Positions 21,609-34,883 of a DNA stretch of 64,000 bases are shown here, piece by piece (position 1 is the first letter of the stretch; each line of letters starts with the position of its first letter). A program made the translations under genes and the position numbers. The DNA comes from Agroathelia rolfsii (Eukaryota; Basidiomycota; Agaricomycetes; Amylocorticiales; Amylocorticiaceae): positions 1 through 64,000 of the forward strand of contig JABRWF010000007.1 in NCBI GenBank assembly GCA_018343915.1, in the 5' to 3' direction. Under the pieces are notes generated by a model that saw only the letters and a program-made list of their open reading frames with translations, did no database searches and had not been told where the DNA came from.

Positions 21609-24600
21609 CTAAGGGGATTTCCTCCGGAACATCCCTAGTTCCCATGTTCCTCCAATCTTTTCTGTTGCTTCCGTGAAGTTTTCAATTGGCCAGAATGGGA
21701 GATCCGCAAAAACTGCAGCCGAAAGGCATTTAGGTGCTTTAGGGTTCTTTTTGTGGAATTCCTTGATTAATTGTGGGGCGTTAGTGATGTTGCCTTCTTT
21801 TTCCCACAAATCTTCTCCTGGATATCCCTTCCATTCAACCAGGTATTCCAACTTCTTCGTCCTCGGGCTTAACCGGCTATCTTTGATGCGTAGTACCTCA
21901 TGTTCTTCTTCTCCTTCCACCTCGACTACTTCTGGAATAGGGGCAAGTGGTCTGGACTCGACCTGGATGTGTGGTTTGATTAATGATACATGAAAGACAT
22001 CGTGGATGGTCCATCTCTTGGGGATAGCAAGCCGAACCGCTCGGTTTCCCACAAGTTCCATGATTTTATACAGGCCAATCCATTTGGCCGAAAGCTTCTT
22101 CGATGGTTGGGCCAGTTTGATATTCTCAGTGCTTAACCAAACCTTGTTGCCAATAGCGTACTTTGGTACTTCCGCTGTGTGTTTATCAAAGAAATATTTC
22201 ATTCGGCTAGCCGCATGATCTAATGCTGCCTTAGCGTCTTCTTGTAGTTCCTTAACCCTTTCTGTCCAAACTTGTGCTCCTTCCGTGCTTGGGATCCCTG
22301 CTGTTGTGAGGTTCATTCGCGGGGAGAATCCGTAATTCATCTCAAAAGGAGAAGTGCCTGTTGATGCCTGTTGCCTGTTATTGAGGGCAAACTCTGCAAG
22401 GGGAAGAAGGCCTGCCCAGTTGTCTTGTCAATGGGATATATAATTTCGTAAGTAGACCTCAACTTCTTGATTAAGTCGTTCCGTCTGTCCATCAGACTGC
22501 GGATGATAAGCGGTGGACAAAGAGGTCTTGATGTCTAGCCGCTTATGGATTTCTCGCATGACTTTTCCGGCAAACTGAGGCCCTTGATCCGAAGTCCATT
22601 GCTTGGGTAGCCTATGTAGCCGGAAGATGTGTGTTAGGTATAGGTCCGCCATTTCTGATGCCGTGATGGCTTCCATGCAGGGGATCAAGTGGCACATCTT
22701 TGTTAGTCTGTCTACTACTACTAGAATAGAGTCAAAACCTTGAGATGTTGGAAGTTTGACAATCATATCGGAAGTAACGTGTTCCCAAGGTCATTCCGGA
22801 GTTGGTAGAGGGGACAGAGGACCTATTGGCATAGACCTGGAAGTTTTGGATGCAAGGCAGTTCTTATGAGTTGGATATTTTTCGCATTTTCTTTACGAAC
22901 CTGTACATATTTTTATTATATTTTTACGATTTTTATTGATTGAGATATGGACAAAATACCTTGCAGGCGACATCTTGACGCGCATGTGACTGGCTGTGTT
23001 AGCCCCACATAACAGGAGTGCTTGTAACAAGAGTATATTAGGAAGGCGGAGTCTAGATCATTCCTTTTCATCAAAAAGGTCTAGACTCAGGAACCAGGGA
23101 CGTTCCGATCACTGTGCGATTACTAAGGAGTACTAGACTCATCACTCCGATCAGTTGCTCATCGGACTTAGGCACAAAGCACTGCCCCTGCATTTTACAT
23201 GTTCCTGCTTATGAACCCCGGCTACATACAGACCATCAAGGCTGCGCACGGGCCCTTCATTTTGTGTATAAATACAAGCTTGTAGCCCTTACCTGAAACC
23301 TTAGCTTCAACCTTCTTGCCTTTAGGTAAGGGCACCCTCCATCTTGTATCCCCTACATAAAATTGACTAATATATTCTCGCCTTCAGGCTTGTGTTTGTC
23401 CTAGCCTATAGCAACTTTCCCCCCCCCCCCTTTTCTTTCCTTCCTTATTAAGTGTAAAGCCTTTGAGGTAGCTTAGTAAGCATACGCGTAGACCTTGATA
23501 CAAGAAGGTTGTAAGTCTTCGTGAAGTCCTCAATACATTAGGAGGCATTGCGAGTGAACAAGTCCTATTCATTTAGGCCAGGGCAGTAACAAGACCCTGC
23601 AAACATTGGTGACCACAGTGGGCTAAGCCGCCTATCCTCAGTAAGAAGTATTTAAGTAACCTATTTGACGCAAAGAGAGCACACGGGAAGACTTAGAGTC
23701 TAGAGTACCGAATGCAATCCTTGCAAAGTAGGGTACTAAGATATACTATTACAAAAGGCAGCAACGGGAGCACGTAGGTGTTCGTCAAAGATCCAACCAA
23801 GCAATACACGTAAAACCCAGCCTTACGGCCTGCCCTCGTACCTTACAGAGGGTTGTGTTTGTTGGATAAGTCAAGCGCGCAAGCCTTAACAGCAGTCTGG
23901 GCATGAGGACACATAGTCGTTGACCGCTTTGGTAAGTCCCGGCTACCAGTAGTTTCTTGACACAAGTTCCAGGGTCTTGTGGTGGCCTAGATGGCCGGCA
24001 GCCGGTATGTCATGGTGAAGGCGTATGATGTCATTGCGTAGAGGGATGTCATGTGGTACATAAACTTTTCCCAGGTGTAAGATCAGCCCGTTTTCTTTGT
24101 TCCATTCTTCTAGACCCTTTTGCAATTTGACTGGTCCAAGCTCTTTGACTAATCCTAAAGCGTTCACAATTTCGGCATCTCTTGCCTTACTTTGGATTTA
24201 ATCTAGGATTCCCTTTTCCCCTTGAATTTTCACATGCCCCCTTCTTGCGGCGTTTATTCGGAACAATTTAGGATCTAAGACTACTTGATCAAGGTTGTCT
24301 TCCTTGTCTGATTGCTGGAAGTCTGGGCATCTAGAAAGAGGGTCGGCACGGCCATTTTCAGTGCCTCGGAGATAAGAGATCGTGAATCAGAATTTGGATA
24401 GGAAAAGAGACTATCTTGCTTGTTGTTGTGTAAGGTTCCTAGCCATTTTCCAATACTCCAGGTTCTTGTGATTGGTCCAGATTTTGAAGGGACGAGGGAG
24501 ACCTATGAGGTAATGACGCCAGGCATCCAGGGCATGGATGATTCCTAACATTTCTTTATCCCATATGTCGTAATTCCTTTCAGCATCATTCATAGCTTAT

Positions 24601-26153
24601 GAGAGGAAGGCAATGGGGCGCCAAGAATTGTCATCTTGTTTCTGAAGTAGGACTGCGCCTGTTGCGAAGTTGGAAGCATTAGTCTCAAGGCAAGTTTCTG
24701 CTGTCTGGGAGTATGCACCAAGTACTGGTGCAGAAGTAAACGCTTTCTTCAGGCTGTCAAATGCTTCTTGTTCTTCCTGGCCCCATTTCTACTCAACCTT
24801 GCCGGTGAGCCTATCTAGAGGTTTACAGATCTGGGCAAAATTCTGAATGAAACATTGGTAATAGTTTGTGAGCCCATGGAAACATCGGACATCGGAAACC
24901 TTTTGGGGTATAGGCCATTCCAAAACTGCCTTGACCTTTTCCGGAGTCATACGGATCGAACTAAATGACACTAAGGCGCCTAGAATATCAACTTTGGGGA
25001 CATCATACTCGAATTTTTCCAAGTTGGCAAATAGATCATTGTCTTTGAGGACTCCTAAAACTTCTAGAACCTGTGTGCGGAGTTTGGCTTCTGTTTGTGC
25101 CCCAATAATGATGTCGTCTATGTAATGAACCAACCACCCAAGCTGGTTGAACTTATAGAAGAGGTCATCCATCATAGTTTGCATAGTTGCTGGTGCATTA
25201 CATAAACCGAACGTCATGACCGTTGGTTCAAATAAACCCTTGTTTGTGATGAAGGCGGCTTTATGCTCATTGCCTTCTCTGATACGGATATTATTGAACC
25301 CCCATCGCAGGTCAATCTTGCAGAAGGTTTTGAACTTGGTCATCTTATCCTGAAGTTCGGAGATAAGGGGGAGGGGATAAGCGTTCTCAATTGTCTCGGC
25401 ATTGAGTTTGCAGTAATCTTGGACCGGGCGGAGCGTGCCATTCTTTTTGGGAACAAAGAACATGGGCGCGGCAATTGGGCTTTCTGATTTGCGGATGTAA
25501 CCCTTCTTGAGATTTTCCTTTAGGTAGTCAATAAGTGCTTCTTCTTCTTTGATAGATAATGGATATGCTTTGCTTCTTCTTAATTGTGCACCATCCTTCA
25601 ATTCAATCTTGTGATCCCACAGTTTTCTAAGTGGCATTCTCTGAGAGGCCTCTTTGGAAAATACTGAAGTAAATTCAGATGCCCATTCTGGTAGCAAACC
25701 TGAGGAGATGGTTAGGCGGTCTGGGTACGTAACCTTTCCTGCTGACCAGTCTATTACCAGGTTTTCCAACCGGAGCTAGTCAATCCCGAGGATCACATTT
25801 TCAGGGCCTATGTCCGTGACTAGGAAGGGAAGTTTCTTTCGGATTCCTCCTATGCTTGTTTCGAGAATGGCAATATCTTCGATTTTCCCTTGAGCATTGG
25901 GCGAGTTATCTATATTATGTACAGGTATAGAACAAGGTAATTTTTTTGTACTTATTTTATTTTCTTTAATAAAACGGAAATGAATGAAAGAAGAGGAAGC
26001 ACCAGAGTCTATTATTGCTAGTGTTACGAGAGAGGAAAAATGTCCATGGAACATGATAGGAATATGAAGGTGCTGTCCATGCACACTAGAAATGGAAACA
26101 GAATTACAAGAAAGAAAAGAAGAAAGACAATTTGACAAATAAGGGTCGGCCAA
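21609..26153 (-). pseudogene. Gypsy-B pol, split by a solo LTR-A
   Basis: Minus strand order: protease with intact DSGAS (about 26025) and a GPENVILGID segment; TAG at about 25776 where the sister elements have Trp (GID-W-LRLEN); reverse transcriptase 25769-24789 with YIDD near 25115; TAG at about 24786 (Trp in relatives); RNase H to about 24411; integrase zinc-binding part (24167-23943); the LTR-A insertion 22862-23891; integrase core (22766-22428, [16 protein letters not shown]); a second core/C-terminal part with chromodomain (LEYLVEWKGYPGED, about 21830) ending at 21609. It is one of the better preserved gypsy pols here but carries several stops. Confidence 0.88.
22862..23891 (+). mobile_element. 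Solo LTR-A, plus orientation, in Gypsy-B integrase
   Basis: 1030 bp, starting TCTTATGAG (normally TGTTATGAG) and ending CCTTAACA, flanked by GCAGT at 22857-22861 and 23892-23896. It contains the AGCTTCAACCT 11-mer near 23305 within the usual inverted repeat. Confidence 0.92.
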
Positions 26154-26189
26154 AATGGCCCTTTCCGTCGACCCTTCTAAAAACCCACT

Positions 26190-27745
26190 TTATCTTTGAA
26201 AGCAGCTAACGCCATTGCCTGTTGTTCTACAAGAGCCTGCAGGTCAGCCATCGTCATCGTGGATGCACCTTCATTGATGTCGTCAGAGGCTGCAGAGGTC
26301 CCTAGTTGATCCGCGGAAGGAGGGGCTGGAGACGAGGTCGTGGTTGCTTAGACCCTTGGTCTAGATCCTTAGTACCTTGAAACTTGAGGGTTTGTGCAGT
26401 TGGAGGCGAAGTGCCCCCATTGTTGGCAATTGTAGCACTGCACGGTGCTTAGATCCCTAGGAGGGCGACGGCTTCCTTGTGATGCCGTTGGGGCTGGAGG
26501 GGTAGGTGCTTATGCCGCATTGATAGTAATTGGGTTTGCTGCCATCCCCTGATTTTGGAAGCAGGGTCGAGGCTTCCAGCCATCCGTCCAGATTCCTACA
26601 TCCCGTAGTCCTTCCTTGGCGTCAACTGCCACTTCCATTAAGTGCTCCAATGAATCACGGCATTCTTTCGGATATCCCCCAATGACACCTTTGATTTTTG
26701 GGGAAAGGGCCTGCCAATAGCGGACACAAAGGTCTTCTCCAGACAACTTGGTCTGATTGGTGAGAGTGGAGAAGGCAGCCATGAAGTCCGCCACAGAAGA
26801 GGTCCCCTGTTTTAGATCTTGTAATTTTTGGAGGGCTATCCTCCCAAAATCCCTTGCGCCATAGAGAGCCTTGAACTTTGAGTAGAGGTCCTTCTCAAAA
26901 TTGAACCCCTTTGTGTCAATTGCGTCATCAAATTTTTGACTCCAGGCCTTTGGAGCTCCTTCTAACAAACCCACAAAGTAGCGTGCCTTTGTGTAGTCTA
27001 AGGTGTATATCCTCGGGTTGAGTTTGATATGATTTTTAAACCCAAAGATGAAGGACTGGTACTTCGACTAGTCGCCTGACCATTTCTCTGGGGCTTGTCC
27101 AATCTCTTTTGGAGTAGAAGATGATGCAACCGTGGTAGGGGTGGGCTGTTCTTGCTCAAGGAGATCGGCAAAGTGTGCCTGGGTTTCTTGCATTTGCTCC
27201 ATGGAGACTTGGATATGGGCCTGGTTAGCCTGGAGAAGTGCCAAGATTTGGCCTAGTTCTTGCGGTAATGATATTGTTGCTGGTTCTTCTTCTTCAGTGG
27301 TTTCTCTATGCTTTTCTCAGCGGCGTTTGCAGCAGCTTTTAGAAGGTGAAGGATGTGGTACTATGGGTGATTTGGGGTAGGAAGCCTCTGTAGTGTAACG
27401 TCGGCGGAATTCGGAGGGGGAGGGATACTCAGAGGGTGCTTCTTCTTGCCCTTCGGGTGTTTTGGGGGGCGATGCTTGTGTAGAGAGGGCTTCTTCTTCT
27501 CCTGATTCTTCTTCTTCTTCTGAAATGTGCGGAGCCAAGCTTGATGCAACCTCTCTTGTGACTTCGGGGGGGGGATGCGGTGGATTTAGCGGCCCAGGGG
27601 ACCGGTACTTCTTTGGGCTGGTAAGATGTGCCCTTGTATGTGCTCATTCACAGAGCTTTTGTAACGGTCTTCTTTGTCACCGGTGGTCGTACCGGTTTCC
27701 TGATGCGTTTAGCAGGATTTTCTTCTTCGTCCAGGGCTAGAGCTT
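26190..27745 (-). pseudogene. Gypsy-B gag
   Basis: A CCHC knuckle (CYNCQQWGHFASNC) lies near 26390-26435 on the minus strand. The gag core (LLEGAPKAWSQKFDD and following) spans about 26974-26510, and an acidic N-terminal part (SEEEEESGEEE) is near 27500. The frame changes at a run of nine G (C on the coding strand) near 27565, and stops occur, for example near 26350. The start is uncertain: an ATG at 27647 is in a different frame from the acidic segment. Confidence 0.75.
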
Positions 27746-28126
27746 GCTCGTATAGTAGTCACACAAATCACATAAAAAATTTTAAATGGCAGGGGAGGGT
27801 GGTAAAAGTGCCACTCACGCTTAGCAGTGATAAACTTTAATCCCCACAAGGGACTCCTAGAACACCAAGCTTTTTAGGCTTGTATTATGCTTCGGATACA
27901 GCCAAGAAATCGGGTAGAGTGTATACCCTATTCTTGTCTAAACAGGGTTGTAAACAGGCTTTGAAGGGCGCTGCACAATGTCTTCCTGAAGTAGTTCACT
28001 GCTTACGTGCTTAGAAAGTGTTTTTTTTTTTTTTATAAAATGAGAATTTGCTCTTCATAAGTGATCGCTACTCGCTTCTTCTCAGACTGTGGAAGTCTGA
28101 GGGAGATCCTGGTAGCTTCAACCTAA
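27746..28126 (-). promoter_or_regulatory. Gypsy-B 5' leader and self-priming site
   Basis: About 380 bases between the 5' LTR and gag. Two bases from the LTR, 28114-28124 reads AGCTTCAACCT on the plus strand, i.e. AGGTTGAAGCT in the element's sense: the putative priming site. A run of 14 T lies at 28021-28034. No reading frame of note. Confidence 0.7.
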
Positions 28127-28626
28127 TGTCAAGGGTGTACTCCTTGACTTGACGAAATTACGGGTCAACACCCACAAATGTCTTCAAATCAAAAGAAAGC
28201 ACTTCTTAACACTAAATCTTATGAAGTACCTTATATGTGAGTTTTCCTACAGATAGCACAGCCTTAATTCTATTGAAGGCATGCCCGGGTACTTTCTTAG
28301 CTCACGCGTATTCGATGCTCTCTAACGTTTCACACGCACACACAAGGGGGATTTGCACCACCCATAAGTAAAAGGAGGGAGAGAGAGAGAAAAGAGGGGG
28401 GCTAGGACGTATGGCCTAGGCCTAGAGAGTGTACCCTGAAGGCGAAGATATATTAGTAATCTATTTAATGAATACAAATCCTTACTTGCCTGAAGGCGAA
28501 GAGGTCGAAGCTGGGCTCTTCAGGTCAAGTTACATGCACTATATATACTACTACTGAATGGTCCATATGCAGCATTAATGGTCTGTGCGCAGAGGGAGAT
28601 AGAAGTATGAAAGTGGCAATGCAGGG

Positions 28627-29607
28627 TGTTATGAGTCGCTTGTTGTACTATAATTTTATTTCGAATTTTCTACTATTTTTCTGAAATTTTCCTGATTTTT
28701 CTCTATTTTTTGATGTATATATTGTATATTACATAAGCAGACACTCTGATGACTAAGCAAGTCATGTGACCAGTCGACCATGTGACTGGCCATCATGTGA
28801 CCACTAGTCATGTGACATATCATGTAAGCAGAGTCTAGAACATGGGTCCAGACCATGACACCACTTCAGACTCACTATAATAAATAATGGCACAATATCA
28901 CGCCATACTTAGCATTACTGTGCACAGACCATGTAACCGTGCACAGACCAGGTAGAATTAGTATATAACCCTGTAGTGCCTCTACCTGAAGACCTCAGAT
29001 TTGTTCTCTTCATCTTCAGGTAAGCACAGTAGTGCTTTGTATTAAATATATGCTAACATAATAAAAACTTTGTCTTCAGAGCCACTACCTCTCAAAGGCG
29101 TGATTGCCTGTCTCCCCTCCCCTCTCTCTCCACCACAAAATCCTCTTTGCTTTGTGCTAGGAGGTAACCAGTGTGCTCCGTGCTACTGGTTGTTTAGAGG
29201 TTGCTTTGTGCCCCTCTACATTAGAGTGCATAAGACAGGTCCAGCCCTTTGGGTGACCATTTGCATCTCTGTAAACACACATATAGTGCTTAGTGCACTC
29301 AAGTAAGCAAAGGCATTGCCCTGCGCTTATCGCGGTTAAGATACATCGCACGCCTAGTGGCATACACAAGACAACCAGTGTTCTGCGTATAGACCTTGCT
29401 TGAAAGTCTTGTAGACTTGGAGTAAAGCTCGGTGATACAAAGACTCTAGTTTGCGTGATAGCTGCAACAGCGCAAGGAAGTGTACACCTGCACGTCCCTA
29501 GCCTTGGGAGTTGTAAAAAAGCCGTTACTTGGCTACCCCATACCTTTGAGGGGTTGACGTAGGCTTAGGTTGAGTTTTGGTGACAAGAGTCTGGTGTGCT
29601 CTTGACA
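28627..29607 (+). repeat. Gypsy-C 5' LTR (LTR-D)
   Basis: 981 bp, TGTTATGAG to CTCTTGACA. TATATAA lies near 28961. The 11-mer AGATTTGTTCT (28997-29007) sits between perfect 10-bp arms TACCTGAAGA (28983-28992) and TCTTCAGGTA (29013-29022). Compared with the 3' copy I count more than 30 differences, all of them transitions. Confidence 0.95.
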
Positions 29608-30010
29608 TTAGAACGAATCTCCCCCACCATCTTTCTGCGCTAGTTGCTTTGTACACTAGAGGAGGTGTAACGAGCCTCATTATTTGAAGCAAAAGAACAC
29701 ACTACATACGCAAACTTAGTAGACTACCATGGACTCTTTACCTACAAAAGTAGTAGTTTTCAAATTTCACACGTTTCTTTATTTTTGGGAAATTCTTGGC
29801 TGGCTTGCACTTGGTGTTAGAAAACCAAGGGTGCATCAGTTTTCACAAGCTATTAAAGGGAACGCAACCCGAGTGGATAGACATGAAAGGCTCCGGCCGA
29901 CACAAGTAGCCCATATAAAGCAAACCCTTTAAAGTAGAATAGGCCTAGCTTTAAGGGCAAAAACAAATTTTTATATACAAATCTGTTTTGGGAGTCTCCA
30001 GTTTTCACTG
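29608..30010 (+). promoter_or_regulatory. Gypsy-C leader with self-priming site
   Basis: Two bases after the LTR, 29610-29620 reads AGAACGAATCT. The remaining ~390 bases form the untranslated leader. A small open stretch at 29729-29932 has no supporting features and I do not call it a gene. Confidence 0.7.
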
Positions 30011-31318
30011 TTGAGCTTGCCCATCATTTCACACCAAATCCCACCTCGAGAACCCACCCCTCCTCATCCTGAGTCAGAAGAGGAATCCTCCGAAGCTGAA
30101 TCATCGGAAGCTAAATCCTCCGACAAAGAAAATCCTACATTCTTTCCTCCATTCCCATCGGCTCACGCATCAGCACAAGCCTCAGTTCACGCATCACCTT
30201 GCCCTGAATCTCCAATGGCTCAACAAGTCGACAATGCTGCACTCATGCAGCAGCTCATCCAGAACCAAACCATGATGATGCAATGGATGCAGCAGCAAAG
30301 CGAGTCACGAGGGAAACCAAAGGAGATCGGTCATGCCCCGCCTACGTTTGACGGACAATGGGTCAATTATCACCCATTCCTCCAGAAGTTTCAAGCTTAC
30401 CTGGAATTGAATCCGAGGGTGTACGTCACGGATGAGGAAAAGGTCAAGTACCTTTTGGGTTTAATGGTGGAAGGTGCCACGGCTTGGTCTAGCCTGTGGT
30501 ACACTGAATTAGGACTACAGAACCAAGTACCTGGGCCCATAACATACCAGGAAGTAATTGAAAGTTTCAAATCCTTATTTGGAGCTTTTAATGAAAAAGT
30601 AGCAGCAAGAGATCAGCTGCGTCACCTATGACAAGGCACTACATCCACAAGAAATTTCAGGATAGCCTTTATGTTGCTGGGTAAAAGGACAGGGTTATCC
30701 AATGATGACCTTCGAGAAAAGTACCTGGAGAGGATGAACGTCAAGCTACGACGTATTATCACAGGCTGGGATAGGGATACCTCAACCCTAACCAAGTTGA
30801 TGAATGCAGCATACGATGCAGAAGTCAATTTGATGAAGGAAGAAATGTTGTCCAGTAAGAGATACTGGTATAACAATAACCCTCAGTCAGACCTCCAGCG
30901 AAATGATCCTGATGCAATGGATATTTCGGCTACTATATTGGGAAGGACACCCAATACATCAAAAAACCCATTCCTGAGTACAGGTCCTGCTCAGCAGACC
31001 TCCCCGTTGCAAGTGGCTGCAACGCAAAACAACTCGACCACACAATCCAACAATCCGTTTAGGCGGAAAGACATTATCTGCTACAATTGCCAAAAGAAAG
31101 GGCATGTAGCGCGGGACTGCAGGAGTCCAAAAGCTGACAAAGGCAGCTCAAATAATCCTTTCCAAAAAGTGGTGGCAGCATCAGCGCCAATATCAGTGCA
31201 ACCACCACCAACAACCCAAGGGCTAACCAGCAGCCCGATGACCCAGGATGACATGTTTAACATGATCCAAGAACAGGGTCAAATGATTGCAGCCCTCAAA
31301 GACAAGTTGGGTTTTTAA
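30011..31318 (+). pseudogene. Gypsy-C gag, one internal stop
   Basis: The frame begins with TTG at 30011; no ATG is seen at the head, so the true start is lost or upstream. It has an acidic Ser/Glu-rich N-terminus, a Gln/Met-rich stretch, a gag core (from about 30340: FDGQWVNYHPFLQKFQAYLE), an internal TGA at 30629-30631 (CGA Arg is a likely ancestor), a CCHC knuckle (CYNCQKKGHVARDC, 31079-31120) and a C-terminal tail ALKDKLGF shared in form with Gypsy-A gag (ALKDQMGF). The stop TAA lies about 50 bases before the pol ATG. Confidence 0.88.
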
Positions 31319-31368
31319 ATCGGTCAGAGTATGCGGCCAATGCTACTGACCAATTTGTACAAAATAAA

Positions 31369-34300
31369 ATGTCTTCAATTTTTACGTCTTCCTCTTTTTC
31401 TATTTCTGCCTCTTCTGTACAAGGTGTGCATAGACAACACCTAAATATACCTATTATGTTCCATGGATATTTCTCTACTATTTCTCTATCAGCTATGATT
31501 GATTCTGGAGCTACCTCCACCTTTATAAATAAAAAATTTGTAGAAAAACATAACATAAAAACTTCACAATTACATAAAAAAATTCCTTTGTACAATATAG
31601 ACAATTCTCCCAATGTGATTGGTTTCATTTCAGAATACGTTACGCTCTTGACCCAGATAGGACAGGAAAAACGACGATTGGTATTCTTAGTAGTGGATAT
31701 TGGTACCGAGGATGTAATCTTAGGTATTGATTGGCTAAGGCTAGAAAACCCTGTCATTAACTGGAAAAAGGGAAATGTAACTTTAATGGACGACTTGCTA
31801 AAAGATAAGGAATACAAAAAAATTAATAAAATCATAAAAGATGAGGAATCCCCTCCAAAATTGGCTGCAACTGTGGGTTTGCCACCCCAATACCAACAAC
31901 ATGCCAGGGTATTTTCCGAGGCCGAGTCTTAACACTTTCCTACCCGTAAACCATATAACCATAAAATCAAACTGGTAGAAGGAGTAGAAATGAAACGAGC
32001 CAAGGTATACCCCCTGTCAATCCCAGAGTTAAAAGAGCTAGATGCGTACTTGGAGGAGAATCTGGCAAAGGGCTACATAAGAAAATCCCAAAGTCCTTAT
32101 GCCTCGCCTTTCTTTTTCATACCCAAGAAAAATGGAAAATTAAGACCGATAGTGGATTATCGTCGACTAAATAATATCACTATAAAGAACTCCTATCCAT
32201 TACCGCTCATTTCCTCTATCGTTGACGGACTCTCTAGGGCTAAGATATTTACCAAATTAGATCTACAATGGGGATACAATAACGTACTTATCAATGAAGG
32301 ACACCAAGAGCGGGCAGCATTCATAACCCCTCGAGGACTCTTTGAACCCCTAGTAATGACTTTTGGTTTATGCAATGCCCCAGCCACATTCCAAGCCATG
32401 ATAGATGAAATATTTGTAGACCTAATCGCACAAGGATTAGTGTACGTATACATAGACAACATCATCATTGCCACTGCAGACCTGGAAGAACATCGAAGAC
32501 TGGTATATGAGGTTTTAAGAAGGTTAGCGGAAAACAACCTATTCGCGAACCTAGAAAAATGCCTATTTGAAGTACCGGAGGTGGAATTCCTAGGTGTAAT
32601 AATTAGCTACAACCGTGTACAGATGACCAATGAAAAGGTGCAAGCAATCCTAGACTGGCCCATCCCTAAGACAGTCAAAGATGTGCAAAAATTCAGAGGT
32701 CTAGCCAATTATTACCAGAGATTTATCAAAGGGTTCAGCGATATTACTAAGCCCCTCAATAAATTAACAGGCAAAGGTGCTTGGAAATGGGAAAAGGAGG
32801 AACAGAAATCATTTGATGATCTCAAAAAGGCTTTCACTACAGCCCCAGTGTTGGCAATATACGATTATCAGAGAGAAAGTTGAATTGAAACTGATGCCTC
32901 TGGTTATGCAACTGGTGGAGTTTTCTCCCAGTTACAGGATGATGGTGAATGGCACCCTATTGCCTTCCATTCCAAGTCCATGGATGATGCTCAGCGAAAC
33001 TATGATATCTGGGATAAGGAAATGCTGGCAATTATCCGAGCATTGGAAGAATGGTATCATTATATCATTGGATTGCCCAAACCGGTAGAAATTTGGTCTG
33101 ATCATAAGAATTTGGAGTATTGGGCAACAAGTCAACATTTGAGTCGACGACAAGCACAATGGTACAGGATCCTACAAGAATACAATTTTACCCTGTGTTA
33201 CAAAAAAGGATCGACCAATGGACGAGCTGATGCCCTATCCCGACGACCAGATTTTTACACAGAAGATTCTCAGGACAATCTCAATGTCACTGTCTTACAA
33301 CCCTCCCATTTTAAAATCATGGCTGCAAAAAGAGGACATGTCTTGATTGAAGGAGAAAAGGAGATCCTGGCAGAAGTTAGACGGGAGAGCACCGAGTTGC
33401 TGGAATCCCTCTATCAGATTGTCAAGATAGGTCCACGACAAATTGCCTTGGGATTACAGGATTGGGAAACAGAAGACGGACTAGTGCTATACAAAGAAAA
33501 AGTATTTGTGCCCCCTAATAAGAGTCTGAAAGAAAAGATTTTGGCCAAATACCATGATTCGGCACTGGCAGGACACCCGGGACACACAAAAACGCTAGAA
33601 CTTATCAGCAGAAATTACTATTGGATTAATATGACAAAAGAAATAAACCAATACGTAGATTCTTGCCTACTATGCCAAGCAAATAAACCTAGCAGACAAG
33701 CATTACCTAGACTACTCCAGCCCCTTCCTGTACCAGGCAAACCATGGGAACATGTAACCTCGGATTTGATTGTTAAATTACCCAAGTCACAGGGATTTGA
33801 CTCAATTCTAGTGGTAGTAGATAGGCTGACAAAACTGGCACATTTCATACCAAGCAATGAGAACATTTCTGCCAAAGACGTAGCCGAACTATATGTTAAA
33901 AACGTGTTCAAACTTCATAGTACACCGTCAACTTGGACCTCGGATCGTGGCCCCCAATTCGCAAGTCAGGTGATGAAAGATATACACGCAAGTCTACATA
34001 TTAAAACTGCATTGTCCACTGCATATCACCCACAAAGCGATGGACAAACTGAGCATGTGAATCAGGAGGTGGAACAGTACCTCAGGATTTTCTGTAATCA
34101 CCAACAGACAAATTGGGTGGACTGGTTACCATATGCAGAATTTATGCATAACAATAGAAGAAACGAAAGCACACGCACAAGTGCTTTTGAACTTACTTAT
34201 GGTTATGTTCCGAATTGGGAAGCCAAAGATATCCAAGATCCAACTCTGGGAGCCTTCAACTGGATAGAAAACGCCAAGGAGGCACGAAAAGAGGCTCAAG

Positions 34301-34872
34301 CAGCTTTAGGGATGGCAAGAGAACAAATGGAACAATCGTACAACAAAGGAAAAAAGATGTTCCCGGACATTGAGGAAGGACAGGAAGTTTGGCTTAATAC
34401 ACGAAACTTAAAACTTGATAGACCATCCAAGAAACTAAGTCAAAAGTGGATTAGACCCTACAAAGTACAAAGGAAGCTGAACGACCTAAACTACCAATTG
34501 GATCTTCTAGACAACCTCAAGATCCACAATGTTTTCCATGTCCATTTGCTAAAACCCCATCATGCCTCAGATTGCCACCAGAAACTGCTGCCCCCAGTAG
34601 AAGTGGAAGGAGAAGAAGAGTATGAAATAGAGGAAGTACTCAACTCAAGATTGCGGCGCGGAAAACTGGAATTCTTAGTGACATGGAAAGGATATCCGGG
34701 TGAACAAACCTAGGTCAGAGAATCTGATATGCATGCAGACGACGCTATCAAAGATTTCTATAAATCCAACCCCAGTGCACCAAGAAAGATCAGTGCAGCA
34801 ACCTTTGGCCTCTTACCCTTCCAGATTTGGGAGAACTTGACGGAATGGCAACCCGAGGCGGATTGCCCCTAA
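31369..34872 (+). pseudogene. Gypsy-C pol, three internal stops and mutated RT active site
   Basis: ATG at 31369, one frame to TAA at 34870. Protease DSGATST (about 31501). Reverse transcriptase about 31990-32600, with the catalytic motif reading YIDN (about 32449-32460) instead of YIDD. RNase H from 32884 ([10 protein letters not shown]). Integrase HHCC ([15 protein letters not shown], about 33555-33675), D (SDLIVKLP), D (SDRGPQF, about 33940), E in [11 protein letters not shown] (about 34040). Chromodomain ([15 protein letters not shown], about 34666-34710). Internal stops are TAA 31930, TGA 32881 and TAG 34711; the last is where relatives have Trp. The D-to-N change alone (GAC to AAC) should abolish polymerase activity. 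Confidence 0.9.
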
Positions 34873-34883
34873 GGAGGGGGTAA

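Noticed and set aside
28021..28034. T run as a transcription terminator
   Set aside because: It lies in the leader of a decayed gypsy element; a homopolymer alone is not evidence for termination.
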